From contig NMRA01000030.1 of the NCBI GenBank assembly GCA_002633005.1, positions 1,231,957 through 1,295,956 on the forward strand: 64,000 bases of DNA, given 5' to 3'. Positions 12,011 through 23,665 of the stretch are shown one piece after another. The notes beneath the pieces are model-generated. The model was not told the DNA's origin and did no database searches. It saw nothing but the letters and a program-made list of their open reading frames with translations. This DNA is from Phoronis australis (lineage: Eukaryota; Phoronida; Phoronidae). Made by a program: the position numbers and the translations under genes. Position 1 is the first letter of the stretch. Each line of letters starts with the position of its first letter.

Positions 12011-12359
12011 TGTTCATTTGTTAACTGTTTTTGTACATAGTAAAATGTACGTTTTGAGGCATTTTGTAAATATAACAGAAAACTCAGTGAAAGTAACTTA
12101 TGAAACAGTGACTATATTTGTACACGAAATAAAAGGATGTATGGAGTAAATAATTGAATTGTAGTATGCATAAGTCACCTTTGCACTTGTCTAATATGAC
12201 CAGTCCTAAAGCATCTTCCCTTGACTGACCTTCCTTCCTCTGATGTCACTAGGAATTTGTAAAATATTGAAAGCACTGTTTGTTGTTTGATTGTGGGAAT
12301 CACAAGTTTTGGATGGAATTTCATTTTCTTAAGAAATATGAAATGTAGGTAAAAGCCTA

Positions 12360-12870
12360 TATTTGAAGGCTGCCAAAAGGCGGCCGGAGAGCGGGGCCCC
12401 TATATTAATAGAGAGGGCCCCGCTTTTCGACCACCTTTCGGCGAGGCCCCCTATATTAATATAGGGGCCTCGATCACCGGCCGCCTGTCGGCGAGGCCCT
12501 CCTATAATAATATAGGAAGGCCCCGCCGACAGGCGGCCGGAGAGTGGGGCCTACTATATTAATATAGCAGGCCTCGCCGAAAGGTGGTCGAAAAGCGGGG
12601 CCCTCGCTATTAATATAGGGGCTTCGCTCTCCGGCCGCCTTTCGGCGGGGCCGCCAATATTAATATAGCGGCCCCGCTTTTTGACCACCTGTCGGTGAGG
12701 CCTCTGTATTAACATAAAGGGCCCCGATTTTCGATCGCCTTTCAGCGAGGTCCCCTATAATAGCATTTGGGACCTCGCTGAAAGGCAGGAGTTTCCGATA
12801 ATAATATAGGGTTACCGCCGGAAGGCAGCCTATGAGCGAGGTTCACCATATCAATATAGGCGGCCTCGCT
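12360..12870. repeat. Right palindromic array
   Basis: About ten AT-palindrome centres roughly 50 bp apart, separated by GC-rich inverted blocks (for example GGCCCCGCTTTTCGACCACC and CGCCGAAAGGTGGTCG). Copies drift toward the right end, where some centres have lost symmetry. Confidence 0.8.
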
Positions 12871-12938
12871 TTTTTGGCACAAAATTCAATTTCCTGCCTA
12901 TGTCATTTTAATAAGAATAAGTCATTTTAAATAATAAG

Positions 12939-13525
12939 ATGTTTATTACGTTGGTGCGCATGCTCAAATAAATGGATGTAACGTTTTATACAAGAAGACA
13001 TGTTTTACTTTCTCGCTTATTATGTGAGAATTATCTAACAAAGACAGCTTTTTGGTTGCACCCTAATCCAGAAAATCCATATCATAAGCAGTCATTGACA
13101 ACTGTCTTCAGGCAAAAACGTGTTATCGCTGAACTAACTACACAACTCTCAGAAAAAGTCAAAAACAAGAGACGATTTCATCACCCAAACCCAACCCTGT
13201 TCAAAGGTAAAATTTAAATGTTTAATAATTACATGGAACACTCTGATATAGTGTATTTTTGGAACTGATCTGAGTAGCATAGTGTTCTACAAGCAGACCT
13301 CGTAGCATGATTATAATTGCGTTTTGTAATTTGTTGAGAGACCAAAGTCGCCCCTCCGAAACTTCCACAATCATCCCCCTTTCACTCCTGTCCCTTACCA
13401 TTAGCACTTTTGCCCCATCACTACGAATTTGCAGTAAATGTTGTTACCAGACTACATAGAGAAATTACTAAGTTACAGAAGGTGGTGGGCAAACGGTTTG
13501 TCCCCCTTCTTATGATGGATCGTTG
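12939..13525. other. Unassigned intronic DNA
   Basis: No gene seen. A minus-strand frame near 13,395-13,340 contains GMIVEVSEGRLWSLN but lacks splice signals and a convincing match, so it is not taken as the missing NOX5-like mini-exon. Confidence 0.35.
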
Positions 13526-14083
13526 GGGGAAAGTGTCGCCGGAAAAATACGAGCGTAATTGTGTACATTACGCCGTTATTTACGCCGTTAATTACGCCGT
13601 AAAATTACGAGCGTAATTAAATTCTTTACAGCGTAAAATTACGCCCGTAATTTAGTTTAAACTCTTAGCCAATGACGTTGGGTTTTACATTCCACGATCG
13701 CGCGCGCTCATGGAAATACTTATTTACTGACGGATTTCATGTCTACAATACGATCGTTGAATCCTGGCGGATCAAATCACTGCTGCCATGTCAGCGATTG
13801 TGCAAGAACAAGCTGCCAAACAGTTGTGTATGTTAGGTCATCACTGATTGGTTTAAATTTGGAACGTTCTTAAGGTATTTTACGAGCGTAATTTACGGCG
13901 ACATTTCCCCCCATTTAATTTACGGCGTAATTTTAGTGCAACACTTTTGCAATTTAACTTACGCTCGTAATTACGAGCGTAATTTTACGGCGAAACTTTT
14001 CCTCATTTAATTTACGAGCGTAATTGTACGGCGACGTACACTCATGCAATTTAATTTACGTAATTTTACGGTGACACTCCCCT
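13526..14083. mobile_element. MITE or foldback built from TTACGAGCGTAA palindromes
   Basis: The left end GGGGGAAAGTGTCGCCG and the complement of the right end (AGGGGAGTGTCACCG) form short inverted termini. Inside, the palindrome TTACGAGCGTAA and the word TTTACGGCG recur many times, strongest at 13,545-13,645 and 13,880-14,075. The central 200 bp is unique sequence. No open frame of note and no clear target duplication. Confidence 0.65.
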
Positions 14084-14788
14084 GAACGGCCCACCATACC
14101 GTTGTCCCAAAACCCTCTAAATTGAAAGATTGTGATGTTTGTAGTGCATTTTTTTGTAAAACTGCTGTGTGAACACTGTATCCGAGTAACCAAATAGTCC
14201 ATGGTATACTCAGTAAAAGTACAATGTTTACCACTAAGCGGGCAAAAGACAAACTTATGACTTGGTGTATGTACTTGACTCGCCCAATACTACCAACTCA
14301 CGCTAGTTTCATATTCACGCATGCTGTATTCTTTGCTCACTTTCTCGTTGAAAATGGCCAAAAATCAGCCCTTTCAAAATTCACAAAAATTCTCAAGTTT
14401 TGGGAAGTCAGTGCCTAACCACTAAAATGTCTACTTTAAATATCAAAGTGCTTCTGGATCTTAAGGTCAGATACTTTCACAGACAAAAATCATAGTTCTT
14501 CCTAAGTTTTAATATCTCACAATAGTTTTGCAAAGTTGACAGCTTTTCACTGAAATAAGTGACGAAAAATTCACTTTTGCAAGATCATCATCAAAACGAA
14601 AATGAGGATTGTGTCAAAAAATCAAAGATGACTTAGTGCTTATCTAGAGGTAGCCCAAGCCCTCGTAAAATTTCAGGAAAATCTGTGACGGTCGATGTAG
14701 AACCAATCAAAAGTGCACTCAGAAATTGCCACTTAATTTGTCATTTTTAAGTTTGTCACGTAATTCTTCTTCTCGAAATTAAAAAAAA
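14084..14788. other. Unassigned intronic DNA
   Basis: No gene or named repeat seen. The stretch is AT-rich and short open frames lack motifs. Confidence 0.4.
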
Positions 14789-15259
14789 TCATTTTAAAAG
14801 GACTCGTGAACATTTTTCAACGTTGAAAAACGGGATCACCTTTAAAAATGAAAACATAATTCTGGGCAAGTATAAAGAGACAAATGCCAATGTTTCTTGA
14901 ACCTCTTCCTCAACTAGTTCAATTGGGACAATTACCTCCTTGAAAACGCTACATTCATTGCATTTCAGTTGGTACACAACATGACTTCGTTGATAATTAC
15001 TCAATGATATTTTTAGTCTAGACAATGACAAATGTCTCTTAACATATTAAAAACATTGTTAAAAGTTGCAGACATGGAGCAATATCTCCAAGCATCCTCT
15101 TAACCTGTCTGTCAACCACAAACTACTGTTCCCCAAAAAGAGAAGATTACGAAATGCTTTCTTTAATTCAGACCCATAACAAACATCCGCAAGTGTTTTA
15201 GAGTAGTTGCGTAAAAACCTGTCAGAGCAAGATTTTATAAATGTTTTTTGGGTATCCAT
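14789..15259 (-). pseudogene. Penelope-like element fragment (minus-strand copy)
   Basis: The fragment contains YGSELKKAFRNL, LSRLKISLSNYQRSHVVYQ and LKCNECSV. In Penelope-like elements such a stretch lies between the reverse transcriptase and the GIY-YIG endonuclease, whose opening VVYQLKCNEC is recognisable here. Reading is broken by stops and a frameshift. The same peptide words occur on the plus strand at 15,790-15,950, so two related remnants point in opposite directions. Confidence 0.6.
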
Positions 15260-15379
15260 TTTGAATCAAGAGAGTGCCAAGTTTTTAGATAGGATCTTGG
15301 CTCCTCTCTGTAATTGGAAGTATTGTCTTAGAGACTCATTTGCGACATGGTTAGCTTCGATGTTGTTAGCTTGTTTACC

Positions 15380-16200
15380 AATATTCCTAGACAGTACCAT
15401 ACAAGTTTGCTTCGACAAACTTTTTACTAATACCAACACTGTGTGTAATTTAACTAGACCACAACTTCAGAAATTGCCCAACATTGCTGTTACAGAGAAT
15501 CACCTGATATTCAATGATGAATACTTGGACCAATGTGACAGTTTTGTTATGGGGAGCTCATTCGGCCCTGTATTAGCTAGTAACTGGATGGTTTGATTAG
15601 AAGAACTGCCATTAATAACTGTCGCCCGGATCTACCATTGTATTATAAGCGTTATATTGATGATATTTTCCTAATATTTAGTTATCACAGTCAGGTTAAG
15701 CCATTTCTTGATTGGATGAACACCTTCTGTAACAGCATCAAGTTTACCACACAGTAAGAAGCAGCATGACACCTGTGGATGTTTGTTATGGATCTGAATT
15801 AAAAAAGTATGTCTTAATGTTCCCTTTTTGGGTAAAAGTAGTTGTGTGGTTGACAGACAGGTTAGGAGGATGCTTGAAGATATTGCATTGTCTAGACTGA
15901 AAATAACATTGGGTAATTCTCAAAGAAGTCATGTCATGTTGCCCACGAACTAAACTGTTATGAATGGCCAACATGATTCCCAGCATCAAAGTCAAACAAC
16001 ATGGCAAAGACGCACGCAGTGGTGTTCTTAATCACTCACTGACAAATGGTTATACTATAGATTGCTATGGTGTTCAGATCTTGGACAAGGATAATGCCAC
16101 CGTAACGCCCTTCATAATGGAGGCTATGCATATACGATTGAATCATGACAACCGCTATCTCAATAGAAACATTGATTCATTTGAGCTCCAACAGTTTTGA
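15380..16200 (+). pseudogene. Penelope-like element: RT palm and endonuclease tail
   Basis: Reverse-transcriptase features are FVMGSSFGPVLASN (the family's A-M-G-S-P-L-x-P-V-x-A-N box, degraded) and, in another frame near 15,645, the catalytic box YKRYIDDIFLIF. After a stretch shared with the neighbouring minus-strand copy comes a frame with GVLNHSLTNGYTIDC and NRYLNRNIDSFEL. These resemble the C-terminal part of GIY-YIG endonucleases in Penelope-like elements. Frameshifts and a stop near 15,598 make it non-functional. It lies in a NOX5-like intron, antisense to the gene. Confidence 0.7.
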
Positions 16201-16206
16201 TTGGTG

Positions 16207-16456
16207 GGGCTTGCTCCAAGAAACTGAGTTAAGTTCATTTTTGACTTAAGTTTAAGCCTTGTCTTAACTTCCAAACTTTGAAACTTCCACATTCGTTAAG
16301 TTAGTCGAAATTAATACAAAACTTTTGTTAAACACTTAAGTCAAACTTAAGAACCCTTTTTGAAAGGGTTTTTAGACAAATTTAACTTTTAATTCAAAAT
16401 TTTCAAAAATTTAAGAATTGTCTTAGCTAAGTCGATTTTGTTGAAACGGGCCCCTG
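16207..16456. mobile_element. Small MITE with GGGGCCCGTTTCAA-type ends
   Basis: The left end GGGGCTTGCTCCAAGAAACT pairs imperfectly with the right end, whose complement is GGGGCCCGTTTCAACAAAA. The interior is rich in CTTAAG and GTTAAG words. Non-coding, about 250 bp, immediately after the Penelope-like remnant. Confidence 0.45.
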
Positions 16457-16599
16457 GTCTTTCCACTTACAATGCATTTTGACGGGCATCTTTATAGTGT
16501 GCCACGTGATTGGAATATTGTGAACTTTAGGCTTGAGAATGGTTTAAAGACAATAAACCGATACGTCAATGTCGTTATTCACATATGCGCTGATTTTAA

Positions 16600-16708
16600 A
16601 GTTAATGATATAGCATATGTGTGCTAGTGATATGGTATATTTGCTAGTGTCATGTTATATATTTGCTAGTGGTATGGTATACACGTGTTAGTTATATCGT
16701 ATATATAC

Positions 16709-16752
<44 letters not shown>

Positions 16753-16862
16753 TAGTGATATGGTACATATCTGCTAGTGATTTGGTATATGTGCTAGTGG
16801 TATGGTATACACTTGTTAGTTATATCGTACACACACACACACATATATATATACACACATGC

Positions 16863-16914
<52 letters not shown>

Positions 16915-17487
16915 GTGTGTGTGATAGTGATATGGTATATATTTGCTAGTGATATGGTGTACATGTGCCAGTGACATGGTATACATGTGCCAGTGGTATG
17001 GTATACAAGTGCAAGTGATATGTTATACATGTGCCAGTGATAAGGTATACGTGTGCCAGTGATATGGCATACGTGTGCAAGTGATATGGTATACATGTTC
17101 AAGTGATATGGTATATATGTGCAAGTGATATGGTATACATGTGCCAGTGATATGGTATACCGGTGCCAGTGATATGGTATATATGTGCAAGTGATATGGT
17201 ATACATGTTTAAGTGATATGGTATATATGTGCAAGTGATATGGTATACATGTGCCAGTGATATGGTATACCGGTGCCAGTGATATGGTATACATGTGCAA
17301 GTGATATGGTATACATGTGCCAGTGATATGGTATACATGTCCAAGTGATATGGTATATATGTGCAAGTGATATGGTATACATGTGCAATGATATGGTATA
17401 CATGTGCCAGTGATATGGTATACATGGGCCAGTCATGTAGTACATATGAGCTGGTGATATGGTATACATGTGCAAGTGATATGGTAA
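16600..17487. repeat. 22-bp minisatellite with GT/CA and AT microsatellite blocks
   Basis: The core unit is GTGATATGGTATACATGTGCC(A), with CCA/CAA variants, repeated for nearly 900 bp. It is interrupted by (GT)n runs near 16,720-16,750 and 16,875-16,922 and by a TATATA block. Because 66 bp is divisible by three, long minus-strand frames with HVYHITG repeats stay open, but these are repeat shadows. It lies in the NOX5-like intron just downstream of the 17.6-kb exon. Confidence 0.92.
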
Positions 17488-17576
17488 AGTGAAATTTAGG
17501 CATAGAATACCTGAGAAGAGAGTAGAATCGCTTCAATGGCGGTAGTGTTGGTGAACCTTGATATGCCACACTTTAC

Positions 17577-17714
17577 TTGTGGTCTCGTTCGCTTGGTCAC
17601 CTTTTCGTAAACGAGGAAAATCAAAGGTAAGGTGAAGAATATCATGAAGATGCGACTGTGAAGGAATAGCAGCAGGTAAAACAGATGGTAGAGCCGGTGT
17701 GTCCAATAGAAGCT
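17577..17714 (-). CDS. NOX5: NOX5-like NADPH oxidase, exon with second haem-ligand pair
   Basis: This 138-bp exon of 46 codons encodes a transmembrane segment starting SFYWTHRLYHLF and ending VYEKVTKRTRPQ. In the NOX family the W-T-H histidine and a second histidine 13 residues later bind haem in the fifth helix. Both are present here (WTH and FLH, 13 apart). Borders: acceptor ATTTTTGTAG before AGCTTC, and donor GTAAAG after CACAA. It is in phase 0 on both sides. The previous exon ends in phase 0 with GDFK, so the join yields GDFKSFYWTH, matching the family. The downstream intron contains the 22-bp minisatellite. Confidence 0.88.
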
Positions 17715-17799
17715 CTACAAAAATGGATTGGTAAACGCAATGAAACACAATCGTAACCAGTTGTGCTTTCAAGAAAGCAAGAAACATTTAGGGGTTCGA

Positions 17800-19470
17800 C
17801 AATGTTTGCCAAAACCCCGTAAAGTAGTCGGTGTTGTGCGACATTAGCTATCTTACAACACAGTTAAATACAATTTTAAACACAGTAAGGTATTATTTCA
17901 TATGAAAAATTTTGATTTTGCGTTGAGTCCTAATTATTTTGGCGTAAAAGAATAGAGAGTGACATACAATTTCACAATTATGTCATACTAAACATTAAGC
18001 ACTTTCCAAATGTAGTAAGTGCGACTTAATTGAAACCACAACTGTGAATTTATTAAAGAGAAAACTTCTTGTCTAAGACGGTCCATATCATCTAAACTGA
18101 CAATCCCAGCAACATAACACAAATCTCCATCTAGTGAAATACAGCGGATAACCGTGTTCTTGAAATTTTTAGTAGGTCGACTTGCGCCTTCTTATGTGAC
18201 GCTGTTTGAGCTGGCACAGCTAAAAACGACGATTATGACTCCACGTTCATTCTTATTCCAAAGAAAACAGGTACCAAAATATGAAATAAAATATTCTTGT
18301 TGTGTGCAAGCCAAACCGCTGAACTTTGAGGTACTCAAACTCAAAAAATACGCCGTTAAAACAAAAAACACCGAATAACGAAATCAGTTAAGGATTTCAA
18401 TCATTGCTTTAATTAGAGGAGGCATTTCAGTAACACGTGCGAATTTCATATTGTGCCCAGGTCAGTGACCTTCGCAGATCTGTAGAGGGCAAAGACCAAA
18501 TACTAAATATGTTGTTCTAAACTCAACGACCGATTACAACTGTGTCAAACCCCTAAAATATACACTTTGCATTCAATAATTTAAAACACAGCATGGGATT
18601 CTTCAATCGAACGATACTACTAGAATATAAACATTTTGTAACTTCCAGCCTTGATTGTGTTTACCTTATTCGAATGATGTTTGGACAGGGTTTTCGCTGA
18701 AACCTCGTTAGCCATAATAAACAAGTCAATAGCAATGACGATCTGTCAGTTTTCCCAATCTCAGAGATCTCTGAGACCCATTTCATAACGTTAGCTAATC
18801 AAAATCAAAAGTCAATTGTTGTGACTGAAGTCACGTTTTTACAACTTTAAATCCTGAATATCGTAATTTCATCAAAATTGGTTTTAGCTTTTGTTTGAAC
18901 ATTGAGCTATTTTTTTACCAAAGCTGCATTTTGACCCTATTCAACTGTTAACGGTGAATTGTTGAGCGAACCGTTTTGGCATTCAAAACGATACCAAGCT
19001 CATCCGATCACGAATTAGTTTAGAATGAGCTCACGGCAACTCAAGCCCCACGCAAAATACTTAAATGTGCCATTTTTGAAGCCAAAATTTTAGAATTGGC
19101 CAGCCCGTTTTCTTGAATTATTGACGGTTTCGATATTCTTGTTAGTAACGGAAATAGAATTCTATCACGGTGAGGAATAATATGAGATTGATTTGATGAG
19201 AGTAAATAGCCGTTTTCATTTTCTAGGGCGAAAACGCAGCTTTAAAAGTTGTCGAAACTGAGCGTGCAAGCGACATTGTATTTTTTTAAACATTTCAAAA
19301 AAACAGACGGAATGCAATTCAAGAATTCCTAAACCATAGACGACTGGCTCTTATTACGTTTGTCCACTGATACTTACTACAGTACTTCAGTGCTAACACC
19401 TACAGTACTTCAGTGCTGACACCTACAATAGTTAGTGAGGACACCTACAGCACTCCAGTGCTTAAGTAGC
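17800..19470. other. Intronic DNA without recognised features
   Basis: Lies between two NOX5-like exons. A short direct triplet near 19,384-19,465 (CACCTACAGTACTTCAGTGC and variants) is the only local repeat noted. No second gene seen. Confidence 0.45.
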
Positions 19471-19474
19471 AATT

Positions 19475-20660
19475 TCTGAAAAGAACATATGGAATCAAGA
19501 AAAAAAAACATTCTACATGACCTGTCACAGAACTGGCTGAAATTTCACCAGTGAATTCATATCCAATTCAAACGACAGCAACCACCATAATACTATCATT
19601 GACCTTTCGACTACTTGATTTATACTTCTTTGAAATTTTGCACGAAGCATGCAAAATTTAATTTTCAGCTTAAAATGACCTCTTTTGGTAACAACACTAA
19701 TCCGTGTAGATAAGGGACTCTGTAGGCAAATATGAAATTCACCTCCAGTCCAAAAATAATTTCCTGGATATAAATTCAGCTGAAAATTCGGATTTTTGGT
19801 AAGTGTCTAGTACATGTGGTAGTTGCTCAGTAATATGAAATACAAACCGTAACCGAACGTTTTTAAGTGGCAGCAGAAACATTTTTAGCGTTTAGTTTCT
19901 TTGCTCCCAAACTGGTTGGATCTATCAGAGTTCTCATCAGAGGGTAAGTTGTGCAAGTATCACATTTTGGTACTACAGTTGTAGAACTGTCTGTACATCG
20001 TAAAAAGGACTGCTGTAGTACGCGGTTTTTAAAGGTGTTCTGTATGAAAATGCTCAGATGAAGAGGTTTTAATCAAAGTGGGAATTCGACTAAGAAGTGC
20101 AGCAGAGTATGCACAATGTGCCTGCAATGCGAGTGAGTCAGTCTTTGACTAAGAACCCACCCTGGTCAGAGTGGGCGTGTTCGTATATTGCTTGGTACAC
20201 GAATGCACTATATTGTTCACTTCCTTGGTTAAAAATAAATGCTTCCTTGGGCACTGACAGACACACGTGTAATCTACTGAAACTTAGTTTGCACCTGGAC
20301 AAAGAGTCGGTGCCAAGTTAACCTCTGTAGTTATGTCGAGAGATGAGGTTAGCGAACAATGGCCAGAAGTTTTAAATGAGATGACTGGCTAAAAAGGCCC
20401 AGATCAAAGGCTTCTTTTCTTGTATGACTGTATTCTCTCAAGACGCGTAAACAGTGGAGGGAAAAATCTTAAGATCTGAACTATTACATGAAGTTTTGGA
20501 ACATCTGGGTTACCACACAGTCTGTTCTACTGCCAGTGGCCCTTCTGTCAACACCTTGTTCTGTTGGTTGATTGTCGAGATTTAAAGATCCACAATGCTA
20601 TCGTGATGTTGTATGTTCATACATTTTGCTTTATTCAGTAATTTATATCATCAGGTGAGT
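19475..20660 (+). repeat. Dispersed repeat B
   Basis: Second copy of the family described at 9,225-10,585, same orientation. It extends further right than copy A, through GTGGAGGGAAAAATCTTAAG to a stretch ending near TTATATCATCA that is also present in copy C. No coding domain. With copy C it forms a large inverted pair within one NOX5-like intron. Confidence 0.7.
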
Positions 20661-21162
20661 TCATTCTACTGTAAAAAGAACGAAAAATAGATAGACTATT
20701 TGTACTTTCAATCGTTGTTAAAATTTGCACTACTACCTTTTCCGCGCAAGCCCAAGGAAGGTGTGGGGGGCTTCACATACCTACCATAAACGTCCTACTT
20801 CCATTTATTTGAACATGAGCATCCTTACGCCTGCATTCAAGTATTTGCAGGGAGAACATGCTTTGCAGAACAACAACTATGCTGCAGAGGTAGGTGACAT
20901 TGTGAAATGGTATGGTGAGAATGTTGGAGAATGTAGTTATTAAATCCAATGACCGTTGTCGGTTAGAAATATGCCTAACTAGCATTTTTAGAAACTGTAC
21001 ATCTTGATGCATGTCAACTAATTATCTGATGAGTATTTTGTCAGTAACTGAAACTTCCCCCTGGGTTTGATCGAAAAAGTTGCTTCTGCTTTTTATTCTT
21101 GCAGTAAAAACGATTAAAAGTACGAATGTTTTGACTATTCTTTCTTTTCCAGCAGAATAAAG

Positions 21163-21234
21163 TCATGTGATGATATCAAGTCATGTGATGATATAAAGTC
21201 ATGTGACGATATAAAGTCATGTGATGATATAAAG
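21163..21234 (+). repeat. 18-bp tandem repeat, four copies
   Basis: Unit AAGTCATGTGATGATATA, four consecutive copies with one or two substitutions. It sits at the inner edge of repeat C. Confidence 0.9.
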
Positions 21235-22320
21235 TACTGAACAAATCAAAACATATGAACATGCAGCATTAACATAGAATTGTGGATCTTTAATTCTCGA
21301 CAATAAACCAACGGAAGCAGGTGTTGACATAACTTCCCAGTAGAACGGACTCTGTATTAAACCAGATATTCCAGAACTTCATGTAATAATTCGGATCTTA
21401 AGATTCTCTCCCGCATTTATGTGTCTTCTTCCTGCAGTCAGCTTTAGAGTATGCAGCCATGGGAGAAAAGCCTCTAATCTGGGCCTCTTTTAGCTAGTCA
21501 TCTCATTTTAAACATTTTTTCTAGCCACTTTTCGCTAATCTCATCTCTCTCGACACGACTGCAGAGGTACATTTGTCACCAGTTCTTTATCTACCTACAA
21601 ACTTTTCTGTCAACAGCAGTCTCATGTCATGAGAAAATTTTTAACTCTATTTGCCTTCGTTTAGTGCCCACCTGGACTTAGTTTCATCAGAAGTGGACTG
21701 GGGCAGACACCCTCTGCCTTGCAAAGTCCTCAAATGCAGTTTCCCTAATTAGATCGAAAATTTCCAAGGGAGCATTTATTTCAACCAAGGGAGTGAACAA
21801 CATTGTGCATCGCATGCACTGAGCAATGTACCAAACACGCCCACGCTGGCCAAGGTGAGGTCACTCACGTAATTGCTACATGGTATATGCTCTGTTGCTT
21901 TTCTTGTTCAGCTTCTCACATTAATAAAGTGCTGTCAATTAAAAACTTCTGGGTACTGTTTCTATTTTACATTACTGAGCAATTACAACCAGGGCTTAAC
22001 ACTCGACAACCAAAATCGGACGTTTTCAGATGAATTTCTATGCAAGAAATCAAAAGAAGACCAAACTTTTGACATTTGTTGTTGCGACTGTTATCCTTCG
22101 CCTACAAATGTTTGTACTACCAAAACTTTCAGTCACTATTTGTAGTTTACATTACGGAGCAGTTACAACATATACCTGATGAAAAAATACCAGACTTTTG
22201 TCCTTTACCATTGTAACTTTTATTCATAGTCTACAAATTTTAAGAGTTATTTTGGTACAGCTTGCTTTACATAAATCAATTGATACCCCCACACAGTCAA
22301 GCACACACACGCACAGACAN

Positions 22321-22400
<80 letters not shown>

Positions 22401-22830
22401 TGTTGAAATGTAGTTGTGGGACGGAGGCCTGATAAATCTCAATAGAGTCCTTGTTATTATTATAATAACTTAGTTTGAGTTTAGGTATTTAAATTAGGTG
22501 GTACGCTAAAACGAGTGCTCCCACGAAAGGAAGTAATTTCATTTCTTTGAAAATTTTATTTTTGGATTGAGGGATGAATTTACTTGTCTACACAATATCG
22601 AATATCAATCAATAAGCTACACGAATTAGTGCTGTTACAAATATAGGTAATTTTTATGCCTAAATTTTTGCATGATTCAACTAAAAATTTCAGAGGTATC
22701 AATAATAGACAGAGACATCTGGTGATTGGTGCCGTCTCAGGTGGATATGAATCCACCGGTAAAATTTCAGCCAATTCTGTGGCAGATCATGTGGATTTTT
22801 TGATTCCGTAGGTGCTCTCAGAAATTGATA
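21235..22830 (-). repeat. Dispersed repeat C (inverted copy)
   Basis: Inverse orientation relative to copies A and B. Landmarks such as CTGGGCCTCTTTTAGCTAGT (the complement of the GGCTAAAAAGGCCCAG stretch) and the TATCCACC...TTTACCGG end are recognisable. A long CA microsatellite and an N at 22,320 lie inside. The transcript of this intron could pair B with C. Confidence 0.65.
22307..22397. repeat. (CA)n microsatellite with an ambiguous base
   Basis: About 40 CA units, with one N at 22,320. Both strands read open as low-complexity peptide, which is not coding evidence. Confidence 0.95.
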
Positions 22831-22973
22831 GTTAAAAATCCTTAATGCAGTCTTGGACTTTCAGTGGACGTTGCATACAAGTTAGGATAAAAGTGAAAAA
22901 AGGAAGAATATGTTTCACTTTACTAGCGGTAATTTGAAGCCGATATACAAAACTTTGATAAGCTGACATTTAC

Positions 22974-23170
22974 CTTGAAGTCACCTTTCTCTTGGAAACC
23001 GCTAACAGACCTCTCGGGTGCACCGACTTCGATTATCAAGAAGGTCACAAGTAACAGGATACCTGTAAATGGAGATGTGCCGAAGAACCATCCCATGCCT
23101 GGCTTGGTCGTGAACAGATACTCCCAGTACTGAATTGTGTCAGTTATGTTTTGATCACCGCTTAGAATTC
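22974..23170 (-). CDS. NOX5: NOX5-like NADPH oxidase, transmembrane exon
   Basis: This 197-bp exon encodes ILSGDQNITDTIQYWEYL, then FTTKPGMGWFFGTSPFTG, a hydrophobic helix and a tail ending GFQEKGDFK. The T-T-x-P-G-x-G-W and S-P-T-G-like words are characteristic of the loop and fourth helix of NOX5. Borders: acceptor TATTTAACAG before GAATTC, and donor GTAAAT after TTCAAG. Two leading bases complete the glycine codon left by the previous exon, and it ends in phase 0. The tail before GDFK (GAPERSVSGFQ) is longer and more polar than I would expect for the family, which may be a lineage feature. Confidence 0.88.
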
Positions 23171-23665
23171 CTGTTAAATATTGAAATGATATTTCAATAA
23201 ATTGACGTTTTATCACTCAGATTTGACCAACTATCCCATTGGAGATAGTACTAAACACAATGGTCGCACGTGTTTTGATCCGTCAATATGCAATGCTTTG
23301 TACTCAATATATACTATTATGTGAATTTGGTGACAAGTGATAAGATGCCGGGGAGCTTTGCCTGTTATACTGCATTCTGAAGCACAATGTAGATGCCTGA
23401 ACGCTTTCGGCAGGAGACAAACCACCGATTTTGTTATAAATGGTCTGAAGTTTTAATTGGCAAATAAAATAAAACCTATTTTTCCAGTCTAACATGAATA
23501 GTCCATCGTATCCAAATGACTACGGGTAAATAAAAAAACAACACTGTAATGTAATATAAGAGACAAAAAACAACGATCATGCTCAACTAAATTTGTGAGG
23601 TCAGAGCTTGCATGCTGGTGTTCTCTATGTTGTTTAAGTTGACACATCTTGTCACAGCTACTTAC

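Larger units (their letters stand above)
10628..12938. mobile_element. 2.3-kb inverted-repeat element with palindromic sub-terminal arrays
   Basis: The outer 59 bp at 10,628-10,686 and 12,880-12,938 are inverted copies that differ at about two positions. Each begins CTTATTATTTAAAATGAC. Just inside both ends lie arrays of AT palindromes (TATATTAATATA type, about 4 on the left and 10 on the right). They alternate with GC-rich palindromic blocks built from GGCCTCGCCGAAAGG and CGAAAAGCGGGGCC. The 1.4-kb core has no recognised gene. No target duplication was identified. It lies in a NOX5-like intron, next to the end of repeat A. It is likely a foldback-type or non-autonomous DNA transposon. Confidence 0.75.

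Noticed and set aside
10695-12870. CRISPR-like reading of the regularly spaced palindromic repeats
   Set aside because: Repeats and spacers are both related copies, there are no unique spacers or cas genes, and the context is an animal genome.
13222-13407. Missing mini-exon of the NOX5-like gene
   Set aside because: The peptide has a vague resemblance only, and no pyrimidine-rich acceptor or suitable donor flanks it.
16794-17569. Long minus-strand open frames (up to 190 codons) with HVYHITG repeats
   Set aside because: They are translations of the 22-bp minisatellite; the period makes stops rare and there is no start context, domain or splice support.
22198-22442. Cys/Val and Thr/His repeat peptides
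   Set aside because: Shadows of the CA microsatellite.
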